From Microbacterium sp. KUDC0406 (GTDB taxonomy: Bacteria; Actinomycetota; Actinomycetes; Actinomycetales; Microbacteriaceae), in assembly GCF_021582875.1 (NCBI RefSeq), contig NZ_CP091138.1, positions 3,162,001-3,226,000 on the forward strand: a stretch of DNA of 64,000 nucleotides. The letters run 5' to 3'. Every line of letters begins with the position of its first letter. Position 1 is the first letter of the stretch. The position numbers were made by a program, and so were the translations under genes. Shown one piece after another: positions 42,279 through 51,216 of the stretch. The notes under the pieces are model-generated. The model was not told the origin of the DNA. It was given only the letters and a program-made list of their open reading frames with translations, and did no database searches.

Positions 42279-42722
42279 ATGACCAAGGTCTTCGTCAACC
42301 TGCCCACCACCGACCTGGAGCGCGCCAAGGCGTTCTACACGGCGCTGGGCTGCACCATCAGCCCCGAGTTCACCGACGAGAACGCCGCCTGCATTGTGTG
42401 GAGCGACGACATCTACTTCATGGTGCTCAGGCGCGAGTTCTTCGCGACGTTCACGGACAAGCCCATCGCAGACCCGAACGAGGTCGCTCAGGTCTCGGTC
42501 GCCTTCAGCCGAGACTCCCGAGAAGAGGTCGACGAGATCCTCGCCAGGGGTCTGGCCGCCGGCGGTGCCGAGCCCAAGCCCGCGCAGGACTACGGCTTCA
42601 TGTACTCTCGCGACCTCGACGACCCCGACGGCAACTCGCTGGGCTTCCTCTACATGGAGCCCGCCGCCGTCGAGCAGGGTCCCGACGCGTACCTGGCCTC
42701 GCAGGCCGACGCGCCGGCCTGA
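42279..42722 (+). CDS. VOC-superfamily (glyoxalase-like) protein
   Basis: 147 residues. The paired beta-alpha-beta modules of the VOC fold are visible: MTKVFVNLPTTDLERAKAFYTALG, then SDDIYFMVLRREFF in the first half and DYGFMYSRDLDDPDGNSLGFLYM in the second, where DPDGN is typical and the final E contributes to the metal site. The role (isomerase, dioxygenase or resistance protein) cannot be told. GAGGAG lies before ATG 42279. One bp separates it from the HxlR gene. Confidence 0.82.
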   Translation: MTKVFVNLPTTDLERAKAFYTALGCTISPEFTDENAACIVWSDDIYFMVLRREFFATFTDKPIADPNEVAQVSVAFSRDSREEVDEILARGLAAGGAEPKPAQDYGFMYSRDLDDPDGNSLGFLYMEPAAVEQGPDAYLASQADAPA

Positions 42723-42723
42723 C

Positions 42724-43413
42724 GTGGCGGCACGCAGCTACGGCCAGTACTGCGGTGTGACGACGGCCGTCGAGCTGGTCGGGGAGCGGTGGGCTCTGCT
42801 CATCATCCGCGACCTGCTCGTCGGCCCCCGGCGCTACACCGATCTGAAGCAGGGACTGCCGCGCATTCCCACCAACATCCTGTCGACCCGGCTGAAGGAG
42901 CTGCAGGAGGGCGGCGTCGTGCGCCGCGTGCCGCTGCTGAACTGCGGCCTGGTCTACGAGCTGACCCCCTACGGGCGGGCGCTGGAGCCGATCGTGCTCG
43001 CCCTTGCGCGGTGGGGCTTCCAGGCCATGGGCGACCCGGACGAGGGCGACGTGGTCACCGCCGACTCGCTCACCGTGGCGCTGCGCACCGCGGTCGCGCA
43101 CGATGCGGGCGACCTCGATGTCGAACTGCATGTCGGCGAGGTCGCGCTGCGCGTGCAGGTCTCCGACGGTGAGCTCGGCATCGCGCAGCTCGCCCCGCCG
43201 GCTCCGCCCGTGGGCGGCCGGCTCCCCGACGGAGAGGCCGACGCGGTGATCGTCGCAGGCCCCGGCATCCGTCGTCTCATCGCGGGGGAGGTGACCGCCG
43301 CCGAGGCGATCGCCCAGAATCTCGTCGCCGTGGTGCGCGGCGACGAGCGGATGCTGGAGGAGTTCGCATCCGCCTTCCACATCGCACCGATACCGAGGCG
43401 AGTTCTCTCATGA
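42724..43413 (+). CDS. HxlR-family regulator with C-terminal SCP2-like domain
   Basis: 229 residues, about twice the usual HxlR length. Residues 1-100 are the HxlR winged helix (YGQYCGVTTAVELVGERWALLIIRDLL with the conserved Cys, RYTDLKQGLPRIPTNILSTRLKELQ, read as two adjoining motifs). The C-terminal half (LTVALRTAVAHDAGDLDVELHV to LIAGEVTAAEAIAQNLV) resembles an SCP2 sterol-carrier fold and could bind a hydrophobic ligand. GTG 42724 follows the VOC stop directly, and its end overlaps the next gene by ATGA. Probably autoregulates this three-gene operon. Confidence 0.82.
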   Translation: MAARSYGQYCGVTTAVELVGERWALLIIRDLLVGPRRYTDLKQGLPRIPTNILSTRLKELQEGGVVRRVPLLNCGLVYELTPYGRALEPIVLALARWGFQAMGDPDEGDVVTADSLTVALRTAVAHDAGDLDVELHVGEVALRVQVSDGELGIAQLAPPAPPVGGRLPDGEADAVIVAGPGIRRLIAGEVTAAEAIAQNLVAVVRGDERMLEEFASAFHIAPIPRRVLS

Positions 43414-44033
43414 CCGGACGCATCATCATCGACCTGTTCACCACGCTCGACGGCGTCGCCCAGGCGCCCGGCGGGCCCGAGGAGGACGAATCGGGCGCCT
43501 TCCCGTTCGGCGGCTGGCAGGCCGGCTATCCGAGCGAGGCCGTCATGCGCAGCGTGAGCGCGGGGATGCAGACCCTCGACGCGCTGCTGCTGGGCCGGCG
43601 CACCTACGACATCTTCGCCGGGTACTGGCCGCTGCACACCACCGGACCGGAGGGGTTCATCGGGCAGCTGTTCGACCGGGTGCCGAAGTACGTCGCCTCG
43701 CGGGATGCCGGCATCGAGCTCGACTGGCAGGGATCGACGCGCGTCGGCGACGACCTGGCATCCGAGATCGCGGCCATGCGCGAGAAGCACCTCGACGTGC
43801 ACGTGATCGGCAGCATCGACTTCGTGCAGACGCTGCTCGCCGAGCAGCTCTACGACGAGCTGCAGCTCTGGGTGTACCCGGTGGTGCTCGGGCAGGGCAA
43901 GAAGGTGTTCCCCGACGGCGCGGCGCCCGCGAACATGCAGCTGCTGAGCGCCGAATCCGGAGACGGCGGTGCCCTGCTGCTGCGCTACGCGCCGCTGCCG
44001 GGTGAGGTGCGCACCGGTGTGATGGGGGCGTGA
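43410..44033 (+). CDS. RibD C-terminal/dihydrofolate reductase-fold protein
   Basis: 207 residues: RIIIDLFTTLDGVAQAPG at the start, MQTLDALLLGRRTYDIFAGYW, HVIGSIDFVQTLLAEQLYDELQLWVYPVVLG and GQGKKVF are the hallmarks of the YyaP/YwjB-type proteins of this fold, which bind NADPH but whose substrates are not known. It is the third gene of the operon (ATGA overlap with hxlR) and ends before a long intergenic region of about 160 bp. Confidence 0.85.
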   Translation: MTGRIIIDLFTTLDGVAQAPGGPEEDESGAFPFGGWQAGYPSEAVMRSVSAGMQTLDALLLGRRTYDIFAGYWPLHTTGPEGFIGQLFDRVPKYVASRDAGIELDWQGSTRVGDDLASEIAAMREKHLDVHVIGSIDFVQTLLAEQLYDELQLWVYPVVLGQGKKVFPDGAAPANMQLLSAESGDGGALLLRYAPLPGEVRTGVMGA

Positions 44034-44150
44034 GCCCACCCGACCTGTGTGAGTGCGACGGCGGGTCGCGCTCCGATGCTTCCTCTCGGGCCTCCTGACG
44101 TATAGATTCATCCCGATGCGTCGTGGGCCGCGACGGAGACGTTGGTTGGT

Positions 44151-44174
44151 GCGCACGGCGGAGTCGCCGTGCGC
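44151..44174 (+). promoter_or_regulatory. Perfect 10-bp hairpin in the leader of the surface protein gene
   Basis: GCGCACGGCG pairs with CGCCGTGCGC around GAGT, ending 8 bp before the GGAGGAG ribosome site of the gene at 44195. TATAGA at 44101-44106 may be the promoter, giving a leader of about 85 nt. It could affect translation or be an attenuator. Confidence 0.45.
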
Positions 44175-44194
44175 TTTCGCTCGGAGGAGTGCGG

Positions 44195-46517
44195 ATGGCG
44201 CGATCGCGCTCGCACGCAGGGATGCGTGCGGTTGCAGCCGGAATGACGGCATTGGTGATGGTTCTGGCGGGTGCCGGGGCGGCGAGCGCGGAGGAAGCCC
44301 CACCGCCCGTCGTGCAGGAGACGACGACGGATGCCGTCGCGGCGGATGCTGCGACGACGGGCGCGTCGGAGGAGGGGACTCCGGATGCAGAGGTGACGGA
44401 TCCCGCGGCAGCGGCGGAGGACGCCGCCGAAGACGAGACGGCGGCGCCCTCGGGTCAGGACGAGTCGGCGGAAGCCGCAGGGCCGGCCGATCCTGCGGAG
44501 CCGGCTCCGCAGGAAGTGCCCGCGCCCGCTGAACCCGCGGCGCCCGCACCGGAGAAGCGCGCGGTCGCACGGCAGGCGGACGATGAGCCGGAGCAGCCCG
44601 CCGGAACGGCCCGGATCAGCGGCACCGTGACCAGCGATGCCGACGGCGCGCCGATCGAGGGTGTCTGGGCGCTCGCCTACGACGTGAGCGACTGGACGTA
44701 CTTCTCCGCCTACACCGGACCCGATGGTGCGTATGAGATCGAGGGCCTGCCGGAGGGCGACTACCACGTCCAGTTCGACAGCGGCGGAACCGGCTTCGTC
44801 CCGGAGTACTGGGAGGACGCCCCCGACGCGTGGGACGCGCAGACGATCGGTCTCGCGGAAGGCCAGAACCTGCAGGGCATCGATGCCGGGCTCGCCATGG
44901 GCGGCACGATCAGCGGCACGGTCACGAGCGCGGCCGGTTCGCCGCTGCAGTTCGCGTGGATCACTGCGTCTGGCCAGAACGGCGGGTACGGTTCCGCGTC
45001 CACCGACGAGAACGGCGAGTACACGATGACCGGCCTGCCGGGGGACTCGTATCGGATCATGTTCGACTCGCCGCCGGATGAGGGCTATGTCACCGAGTAC
45101 TGGGAGGACGCGGCGGATGTCGAGACCGCGACGTCGGTCGAGCTCGCACCGGGCGGTGCGATTACGGGGATCGATGCGCAGCTGGACGAGGGCGGCGTGA
45201 TCGAGGGCACGGTGACTCGGGAGAGCGACGGCTCACCGGTGTCCGACGTCGACGTCATCGTGGCCGGTGAGGACGGCTTCGTGAGCGGCACGGCACGGAC
45301 GGATGCCGAGGGCAGGTACCGGATCGATTCGCTGCGCAGCGGTGTCTACACCGTCACGTTCTCGCCCGACGCCGATCCGACGCTCGTCTACGAGCTGTGG
45401 GACGGCGCGCGAAACGTGGATGACGCCACCCCGGTGACGGTCACGCAGGGCGAGACCGTCACCGGCATCGACGCGTCGCTGCAGCAGGCCGCCATGATCA
45501 GCGGAATGGTGACGCGCGCCGACGGCGGGGATCTGACCGCGGTGTCGGTGAACGCCTACGGAGACGACGGCGAGTCCTACAGCGGATCGGTGCAGGCGGA
45601 CGGCTCGTACACGCTCTCCGTCACGGAGGGGACGTACATCGTGGAGTTCAGGGCGAACGACGGATCTCTCACCACCGAGTACTGGCAGAACGTGCTCGAC
45701 TACGCGCTGGCGACGCCGGTCGCGGTGGGATCGGGCGAGGAGGTCACGGGCATCGACGCGGAGCTGGAGTCGACATCGGTCGTCACCGGACGGGTGACGC
45801 TGGGTTCGCACACGGATGTCTCGCATGACCTGTACGTCGAGGCGTTCGACGGCGAGCAGTGGGTCGCGATGTCCTGGGTCGGTGAGGACGGCGTCTTCCG
45901 GCTGTTCCTCCCTGCGGGGACGTACGCGCTGCGGGCGTCGGCCGTGTTCTACGACGGCCGGACCACGGTCGCTCCGCAGTACTTCGACCACGTTGCGACG
46001 CTCGACGAGGCGACGCCGATCATGGTCGGCGCGGGCGAGGAGCACGACGGTGTCGACTTCGCGCTGGGTGAGAGCACGCCCCCGGCGCCTGCGCCGGCGT
46101 TGACGCTCTCGGCGTCGTCGGTCGCTCCCGGCTCCGACGGTGACGGTGCACGGTGCGCACTTCACGCCCGGCCAGAAGGTGACGTTCGAGCTGCACTCGA
46201 CGCCCGTCGAGCTGGGCACGGCGACCGTCGCCGACGACGGCACCCTCAGCGCGTCCTTCGCCATCCCCGCGGACACGGCGGCCGGGATGCACCGGCTCGT
46301 CGCGACCGATCCGGACGGGGCGCTGCTCGCGGCAGCGCCGCTGACCGTCACTCCGGCTGCTGCGCCGGACGGCGGTTCCGGCGCGAGAGATGCGTCAGGC
46401 GAAGGCGGACTCGCAACGACGGGCGGCGGCCTCCCGGCGTCCGCAGCGCTCCTCGCGCTGATGCTGCTGGCCGCCGGTGGCGTGCTCGTCCGCAGGAAGA
46501 GCGTCTCGACCCGCTGA
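44195..46517 (+). CDS. Sortase-anchored surface protein with five tandem carboxypeptidase-regulatory-like repeats (frameshift)
   Basis: Start ATG 44195 after GGAGGAG. A signal peptide of about 32 residues ends AGAASA. A Glu/Pro/Ala-rich stalk follows to about 138. Five repeats of roughly 97 residues start near 139, 237, 334, 433 and 528, each beginning with a form of ISGTVT and ending with a form of YWEDAxDxxxATxVxLxxGxxxxGIDAxL. They are beta-sandwich domains like CarboxypepD_reg/SdrD B. One extra G near 46137 breaks the frame; beyond it lie an Ig-like domain (TVTVHGAHFTPGQKVTFEL) and the sorting signal LATTG, a membrane helix and VRRKSVSTR. It is covalently attached to the wall by a class E-like sortase not in the window. 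Probably adhesive or structural. Confidence 0.85.
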
Positions 46518-46522
46518 CCCCG

Positions 46523-46559
46523 CTCCGTTCCGGCCTCTCCCCGAGGGGCCGGAACGGAG
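46523..46559. terminator. Bidirectional terminator
   Basis: CTCCGTTCCGGCC (46523-46535) pairs perfectly with GGCCGGAACGGAG (46547-46559). It sits exactly between the stops of two convergent genes. Confidence 0.85.
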
Positions 46560-47369
46560 TCAGTCCGCCAGCATCCGCTCGATCACCGCGGCGACGCCGT
46601 CGTCGGCGTTCGACGGGGCGTGCTCGTCCGCGGCATCCCGCACGGCCGGCTCGGCGTTCGCCATCGCGACGCCGCGGCCGGCCCAGCGCAGCAGCTCGAG
46701 GTCGTTCAAGGCATCGCCGAAGGCGATCACCTCCGACCGGTCGATGCCCAGGTGCGTGCACAGCTGTGCGACGCCGGTCGCCTTGGTGACGCCCTCGGCC
46801 ATGACCTCGACGAAGGGAGCACCCGACAGCGTGGCCTCGAACCCCGTCAGACCCAGGCGCTGCAGGGCGGCGAAGATCTCCGGGATCGGCATCGACGGAT
46901 GCCGGATCACGAGCTTCAGGCTCGGCGAGCCGAGCACGGCGTCGAGCGGCACGCCACCCATGGTCGCCGGGTCGCGCTTGTGGTCGCTGAGGTGGGCGAG
47001 GTCGGCGTAGCCGTGTTGGGCCACGAAGCTCTCACCGGCGTCGCGCACGCTCGCGAAGACGAGGTCGGGGATGACGGCGCCGAGCGCCTCGGCGAGCTGC
47101 TGCTGCACGAGGACCGGGATCTCCTCGGCGAACAGGTGCTCGCCCGTGGTCAGGTGCACGCCGTAGGCGCCGTTGCCGCACAGCGCCCAGTCGTCGAACC
47201 CCGCGCCGGCGGCGACCATCCGCAGGCCGATCGGCTGCCGCGCGGTCACGGGCACCGTGCGGATGCCCGCCGCTCGTGCAGCATCCAGTGCCGTCCTGGT
47301 ACGAGGCGAGACCGTGCCGGCCTCGTTCAGCAGGGTGCCGTCGAGGTCGGTCGCGATCAGCCGGATCAT
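46560..47369 (-). CDS. HAD-superfamily phosphatase, Cof type
   Basis: 269 residues. Motif I LIATDLDGTLLNEAGTVSPRT with the nucleophile Asp, Thr motif VPVTARQPIGLR, a large type II cap (about 85-190) and, near the end, VIAFGDALNDLELLRWAGRGVAMANA (motif IV, GDALND). This is the Cof/YbjI group acting on sugar phosphates or flavin precursors. Start ATG 47369. It is not coupled to its neighbours; xth starts 45 bp downstream on the same strand. Confidence 0.9.
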   Translation of the reverse strand: MIRLIATDLDGTLLNEAGTVSPRTRTALDAARAAGIRTVPVTARQPIGLRMVAAGAGFDDWALCGNGAYGVHLTTGEHLFAEEIPVLVQQQLAEALGAVIPDLVFASVRDAGESFVAQHGYADLAHLSDHKRDPATMGGVPLDAVLGSPSLKLVIRHPSMPIPEIFAALQRLGLTGFEATLSGAPFVEVMAEGVTKATGVAQLCTHLGIDRSEVIAFGDALNDLELLRWAGRGVAMANAEPAVRDAADEHAPSNADDGVAAVIERMLAD

Positions 47370-47414
47370 CTGGGTCCCTGAGCTTTGCCTGCGGGTCTGA
47401 GCCTTGCCTGCGGG

Positions 47415-48260
47415 TCAGGCGAAGATCATCGGCATGTCGTCGTCGTCATCCGTGCCGCCGAGGTCGAGGTCGACGACCACGGGGACGTGGTCGCTGGGCT
47501 GCTCGCCCTTGCGCTCGTTGCGGTGGATGGTCGCGCCCGTGACGGCGTCGGCGAACGGCTTCGAGCCGAGGATGAAGTCGATGCGGACGCCCTCGTTGCG
47601 GGGGAATTTCAGGCGCTGGTAGTCCCAGTAGGTGAACCCCTCCGGGATCAGCGGGCGCACCACGTCGCTGACGCCCGCGGACTCGAGCGCGAAGAACGCC
47701 GCGCGCTCCTCGGGGGAGACGTGCGTGGACCGGCCGATGACGATGTCGGGGTCGCCGTTGTCCTCGTCGAACGGGATGATGTTGAAGTCGCCGACCAGGG
47801 CGAGCGGGAGGTCGGGGTTCGCCGCCGTCTCGGCCGCGGTCGCCTCGCGCAGTGCGTTCAGCCAGTGCAGCTTGTACGCCAGGTGCGGGTCGCCGAGGGC
47901 GCGGCCGTTGGGCACGTACAGGCTCCACACCCGCACCCCGCCGACCGTCGCGCCCAGCGCGCGGGCCTCGAGCGGAGCATCCGGGCCCTCGTGGCCCTTC
48001 GCGAAGCCCGGCATCCCGGCGAAGTGCGTCTCGACGTCGGTGATCGGCTCGCGGCTGACGATCGCGACGCCGTTCCACTGGTTCAGGCCGTGCGCCTCGA
48101 CGTGGTAGCCGGCGTCTTCGAACGGCCCGTACGGGAACTGCTCGGGCCTGCACTTGATCTCCTGCAGGGCGAGCACGTCGATGTCCTCGCGCACCACGAA
48201 ATCGACGGCGCGGCTCACGCGGGTGCGGATCGAGTTGATGTTCCAGGTGGCCAGACGCAT
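47415..48260 (-). CDS. xth: Exonuclease III (AP endonuclease)
   Basis: 281 residues of the exonuclease III/APE fold: MRLATWNINSIRTRV, LALQEIKCRPEQFP with the metal Glu, NQWNGVAIVSR, VYVPNGRAL-type VPNG, VGDFNIIPFDEDN, and QPSDHVPVVVDLDL with the catalytic SDH. It repairs abasic sites and trims 3' ends. ATG 48260 lies 6 nt after TAGGCT (leaderless). The C-terminal tail is acidic (GGTDDDDDMPM) and appears lineage specific. Confidence 0.92.
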   Translation of the reverse strand: MRLATWNINSIRTRVSRAVDFVVREDIDVLALQEIKCRPEQFPYGPFEDAGYHVEAHGLNQWNGVAIVSREPITDVETHFAGMPGFAKGHEGPDAPLEARALGATVGGVRVWSLYVPNGRALGDPHLAYKLHWLNALREATAAETAANPDLPLALVGDFNIIPFDEDNGDPDIVIGRSTHVSPEERAAFFALESAGVSDVVRPLIPEGFTYWDYQRLKFPRNEGVRIDFILGSKPFADAVTGATIHRNERKGEQPSDHVPVVVDLDLGGTDDDDDMPMIFA

Positions 48261-48266
48261 GGTTCC

Positions 48267-48272
48267 AGCCTA
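48267..48272 (-). promoter_or_regulatory. -10 box for leaderless xth
   Basis: TAGGCT on the minus strand, 6 nt before ATG 48260. Confidence 0.55.
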
Positions 48273-48311
48273 TTGGTGGGGTCGGACGTCACCCGCCGCA
48301 CAGCGAGGGTT

Positions 48312-48399
48312 GGTCGTTGAGCGAGCGAAGCGAGACGAAACGCCCCCACGGATGTGAAGGCGTTTCGTCTCGCTCCTTCGTCGCTCGCTCGACGACCGG
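48312..48399. repeat. REP-like family A, distal copy
   Basis: GGTCGTTGAGCGAGCGAAGC faces the inverted form ending TCGCTCGCTCGACGACC. GAGACGAAACG and CGTTTCGTCTC form the inner arms. It lies after the malate synthase stop and could end that operon. Confidence 0.8.
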
Positions 48400-48405
48400 A
48401 AGGCG

Positions 48406-50601
48406 TCAGGCCTGCTCCGCCTTCTTCTCGCGGCGCAGTCCGTGCAGCAGCGGCTCGGTGTAGCCGCTGGGCTGCGCGGCGCCCTCCACGATCAGGCGGC
48501 GGGCCGCGGTGTACGCGATCCCGGGCTTCTCGCCTTCGGTGAAGGCCAGCTTCTCGTAGTTCGGGTCGCCGGCGTTCTGCTCGTCGACCACCACGGCGAG
48601 GCGGCGCAGGCTGTCGTCGATCTGCTCCTCGGTGATCACGCCGTGGGTCAGCCAGTTGGCCAGCAGCTGGCTGGAGATGCGCAGCGTGGCGCGGTCCTCC
48701 ATCAGGCCGACGTCGTGGATGTCGGGCACCTTCGAGACGCCGATGCCCTGGTCGACCCAGCGCACCACGTATCCCAGGATCGACTGCACGTTGTTGTCGA
48801 TCTCGATGGCGACCACCTCATCGGTCAGATCGCCGTCAGCGGCGAGCGGCGGCACCAGCAGTGCGTCCAGCGCCTCCTCGACGACCGGCGGCAGGGTCGC
48901 GCGCACGGCGAACGGGTCGACCTGGTGGTAGTGCAGCGCGTGCAGCGTGCCGGCCGTCGGTGACGGCACCCACGCCGTCGAGGCGCCCGAGAGCGGGTGC
49001 GCGATCTTCTTCTCGAGCATGTCGTGCATGAGGTCGGGCTCGGCCCACATGCCCTTGCCGATCTGCGCGCGGCCGTCGAGGCCGGATGCCAGGCCGATGG
49101 CGACGTTGCGGTCCTCGTAGGCCTTCATGAACGGCTGCTGCTTGATCGCGGCCTTCGGCAGGAACGGCCCGGCGTGCAGCGAGGTGTGGATCTCGTCGCC
49201 GGTGCGGTCCAGGAAGCCGGTGTTGATGAATACGACGCGGTCGGCTGCGGCGGCGATCGAGGCGGCGAGGTTCGCCGAGGTGCGGCGCTCTTCGTCCATG
49301 ATGCCGATCTTCATGGTCTTCGGCGGCAGGCCGAGCAGCTCCTCGACGCGGCCGAACAGCTCGGCGGCGAACGCGACCTCGTCGGGCCCGTGCATCTTCG
49401 GCTTCACGATGTACATCGAACCGGTGCGCGAGTTGGATCCCCGGTTCGGGCCCTCGAGCTCGGGCAGCGAGCCGAGCGCGGTCATGATCGCGTCGACGAT
49501 GCCCTCGAACACCTCGTCGCCGTTGCGGTCCAGCACGGCGGGGGTGCGCATCAGGTGGCCCACGTTGCGGACGAACAGCACGGCGCGGCCGGGCAGGGTG
49601 ATCTCCCCGCCGTCGCCACCAGCGGAAGCGGCGGATGTCGGTGTCCGGTAGGTGCGGTCTGCGGCCGGCACGCGGGTGAAGGTGCGGCCGTTCTTCGTCA
49701 CCGATTCGGCGATCGTGCCGTCCATGAATCCGCGCCAGTTGCGGTAGCCGAGCGCCTTGTCCTCGCCGTCGACGGCGGCCACCGAGTCCTCCAGGTCGAG
49801 GATGGTGGTGATCGCGGACTCGAGGATGATGTCCTGCACGCCCGCGGCATCCGTCGTGCCGATCCGTCCGGCGCGGTCGATGACGATCTCGGCGTGCAGG
49901 CCGTTGTGCACCAGGAGGATGCCGGTGGGGGCATCCGTCTCGCCGGTGAAGCCGACGAACGCGGCGGGGGTCGCGAGACGGCGGTCGCCGCCCTCGGTCT
50001 GCACGATCAGGCCGTCGGCGTCGACGCGGTAGCCCGTGGCATCCGTGTGCGACCCCTCGGTCAGCGGGGCGATCTCATCGAGGAACCGCCGTCCGCGCGC
50101 GACGACGGCGGCGGCGCGGGTGTAGTTGAACTCCCTGCCGGGGGCGAGCTCGCCGGTCTGGTCGATGGCATCGGTGCCGTACAGCGCGTCGTACAGCGAA
50201 CCCCAGCGTGCGTTCGCGGCGTTGATCGCGAATCGCGCGTTCAGCAGCGGCACGACCAGCTGGGGGCCGGCCATCGTGGCGATCTCGGGGTCGACGTTCT
50301 CGGTGGTGACCGAGACGGCGGACGGGACCGGCACCAGATAGCCGATCTCGGTCAGCAGCGCGCGGTAGGCGTCCCTGTCGGGCAGGCCCGGGTTCGCGCG
50401 GTGGAACTCGTCGATGCGCTTCTGCAGCTCGTCGCGCGTCGCGAGCAGTTCGGCGTTGCGGGGGACGAGGTCGTGCACGATCGCACTCGCTCCGGCCCAG
50501 AACGCGTCGACGTCGCGACCGGAGTCGGCGAGCGACGCCTCGGCGAACTCGACGATCGGCGCGGCGACCGAGAGGTCTGCGCGGGTGAGATGCGAGGTCA
50601 T
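48406..50601 (-). CDS. glcB: Malate synthase G
   Basis: Condenses glyoxylate with acetyl-CoA to malate, an alternative use for the glyoxylate made in the left part of the window. The 731-residue protein has the length of isoform G. Motifs include LEDSVAAVDGEDK, YRNWRGFMDGT, GSMYIVKPKMHGPDEVAFA, IGIMDEERRTSANLAA and SGPFLPKAA-type, with VAIEIDNNVQSILGYVVRWVD in the C-terminal domain. Its start (ATG 50601) overlaps the stop of the GlcG-like gene. No frameshift. Lack of isocitrate lyase here fits use on purine- or glycolate-derived glyoxylate. Confidence 0.95.
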   Translation of the reverse strand: MTSHLTRADLSVAAPIVEFAEASLADSGRDVDAFWAGASAIVHDLVPRNAELLATRDELQKRIDEFHRANPGLPDRDAYRALLTEIGYLVPVPSAVSVTTENVDPEIATMAGPQLVVPLLNARFAINAANARWGSLYDALYGTDAIDQTGELAPGREFNYTRAAAVVARGRRFLDEIAPLTEGSHTDATGYRVDADGLIVQTEGGDRRLATPAAFVGFTGETDAPTGILLVHNGLHAEIVIDRAGRIGTTDAAGVQDIILESAITTILDLEDSVAAVDGEDKALGYRNWRGFMDGTIAESVTKNGRTFTRVPAADRTYRTPTSAASAGGDGGEITLPGRAVLFVRNVGHLMRTPAVLDRNGDEVFEGIVDAIMTALGSLPELEGPNRGSNSRTGSMYIVKPKMHGPDEVAFAAELFGRVEELLGLPPKTMKIGIMDEERRTSANLAASIAAAADRVVFINTGFLDRTGDEIHTSLHAGPFLPKAAIKQQPFMKAYEDRNVAIGLASGLDGRAQIGKGMWAEPDLMHDMLEKKIAHPLSGASTAWVPSPTAGTLHALHYHQVDPFAVRATLPPVVEEALDALLVPPLAADGDLTDEVVAIEIDNNVQSILGYVVRWVDQGIGVSKVPDIHDVGLMEDRATLRISSQLLANWLTHGVITEEQIDDSLRRLAVVVDEQNAGDPNYEKLAFTEGEKPGIAYTAARRLIVEGAAQPSGYTEPLLHGLRREKKAEQA

Positions 50602-51029
50602 AGTTCCATTCCTTCTGTACGGGCGCCGAGGCGCGTGAGGGTCTCGATGGCGATCGCGGCGTCCACGGACGGCGGACCGCCGGCGATGCCGAGGCCGCCG
50701 ACGTGCTGGTCGCCGAAGTAGATCGGCACGCCGCCGTCGATCGCGGTCAGCGCGCCGCCGGTGCCGAGCGGCAGAGCGGTCGCGAGCGCTTCGGGGATCT
50801 GCGCCGTGCGGCGCCGCACGGATGCCGCGGTCGCGGCCTTCCGGCGGCTGGTCTCGGCGCTGTGCGGGGTGGCGTCGTCGGCCATGCCGTACGCGATGAG
50901 CGTCATGGCGGGGTCGGCGACCGCGGCGACGACGCGCACATCGTGCTCGGCGCCGACCTCCATGGCGATGGCGATCGCCCGCGCCGCGGTCTCATAGGTG
51001 ATCGTGGTGATCTGGCGGTGGGTAGACAT
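50598..51029 (-). CDS. glcG: GlcG/HbpS-family protein
   Basis: 143 residues of the DUF336 (HbpS/GlcG) family: ITYETAARAIAIAMEVGAEH, VVAAVADPAMTLIAYGMADDA, GGALTAIDGGVPIYFGDQHVGGLGIAGG and ETLTRLGARTEG. In E. coli glcG sits with glycolate oxidase genes; here it precedes malate synthase with an ATGA overlap, so a role in glyoxylate/glycolate use is suggested, possibly heme or cofactor handling. Start ATG 51029. An inverted repeat and an AT-rich promoter region lie upstream. Confidence 0.85.
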   Translation of the reverse strand: MSTHRQITTITYETAARAIAIAMEVGAEHDVRVVAAVADPAMTLIAYGMADDATPHSAETSRRKAATAASVRRRTAQIPEALATALPLGTGGALTAIDGGVPIYFGDQHVGGLGIAGGPPSVDAAIAIETLTRLGARTEGMEL

Positions 51030-51046
51030 CGGTATCCCCTCATTTC

Positions 51047-51059
51047 CTTGACCGTCAAG
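51047..51059 (-). promoter_or_regulatory. CTTGAC-C-GTCAAG inverted repeat before glcG-glcB
   Basis: A perfect 13-bp palindrome 18-30 bp upstream of the glcG start, followed upstream by AT-rich DNA (51062-51115) that could hold the promoter. It resembles the CTTGACATCAAG element at 57563-57574, so a ROK- or GntR-type factor is possible. The regulator is unknown. Confidence 0.5.
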
Positions 51060-51143
51060 AATTCACATGGCGAAACCTAAGTATCGTATGATGGAAGTAT
51101 ATGTCTTGATGTCGAGAAATGTCCAGCGACTCCCGTGCTCCGT

Positions 51144-51209
51144 GAGACTGCAAGCCCGCGCCGAGACGGGGGCACTACGCCCCCGTCTCGGCGCGGGCAT
51201 GCAGTTTCG
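51144..51209. repeat. REP-like family C palindrome, intergenic copy
   Basis: GCCCGCGCCGAGACGGGGGC (51154-51173) and its exact inverse (51179-51198) give a 20-bp stem with a 5-nt loop, flanked by AGACTGCAA and TGCAGTTT. It has the same flanks and arms as the copy inside xdhA. Confidence 0.85.
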
Positions 51210-51216
51210 GGGGAGG

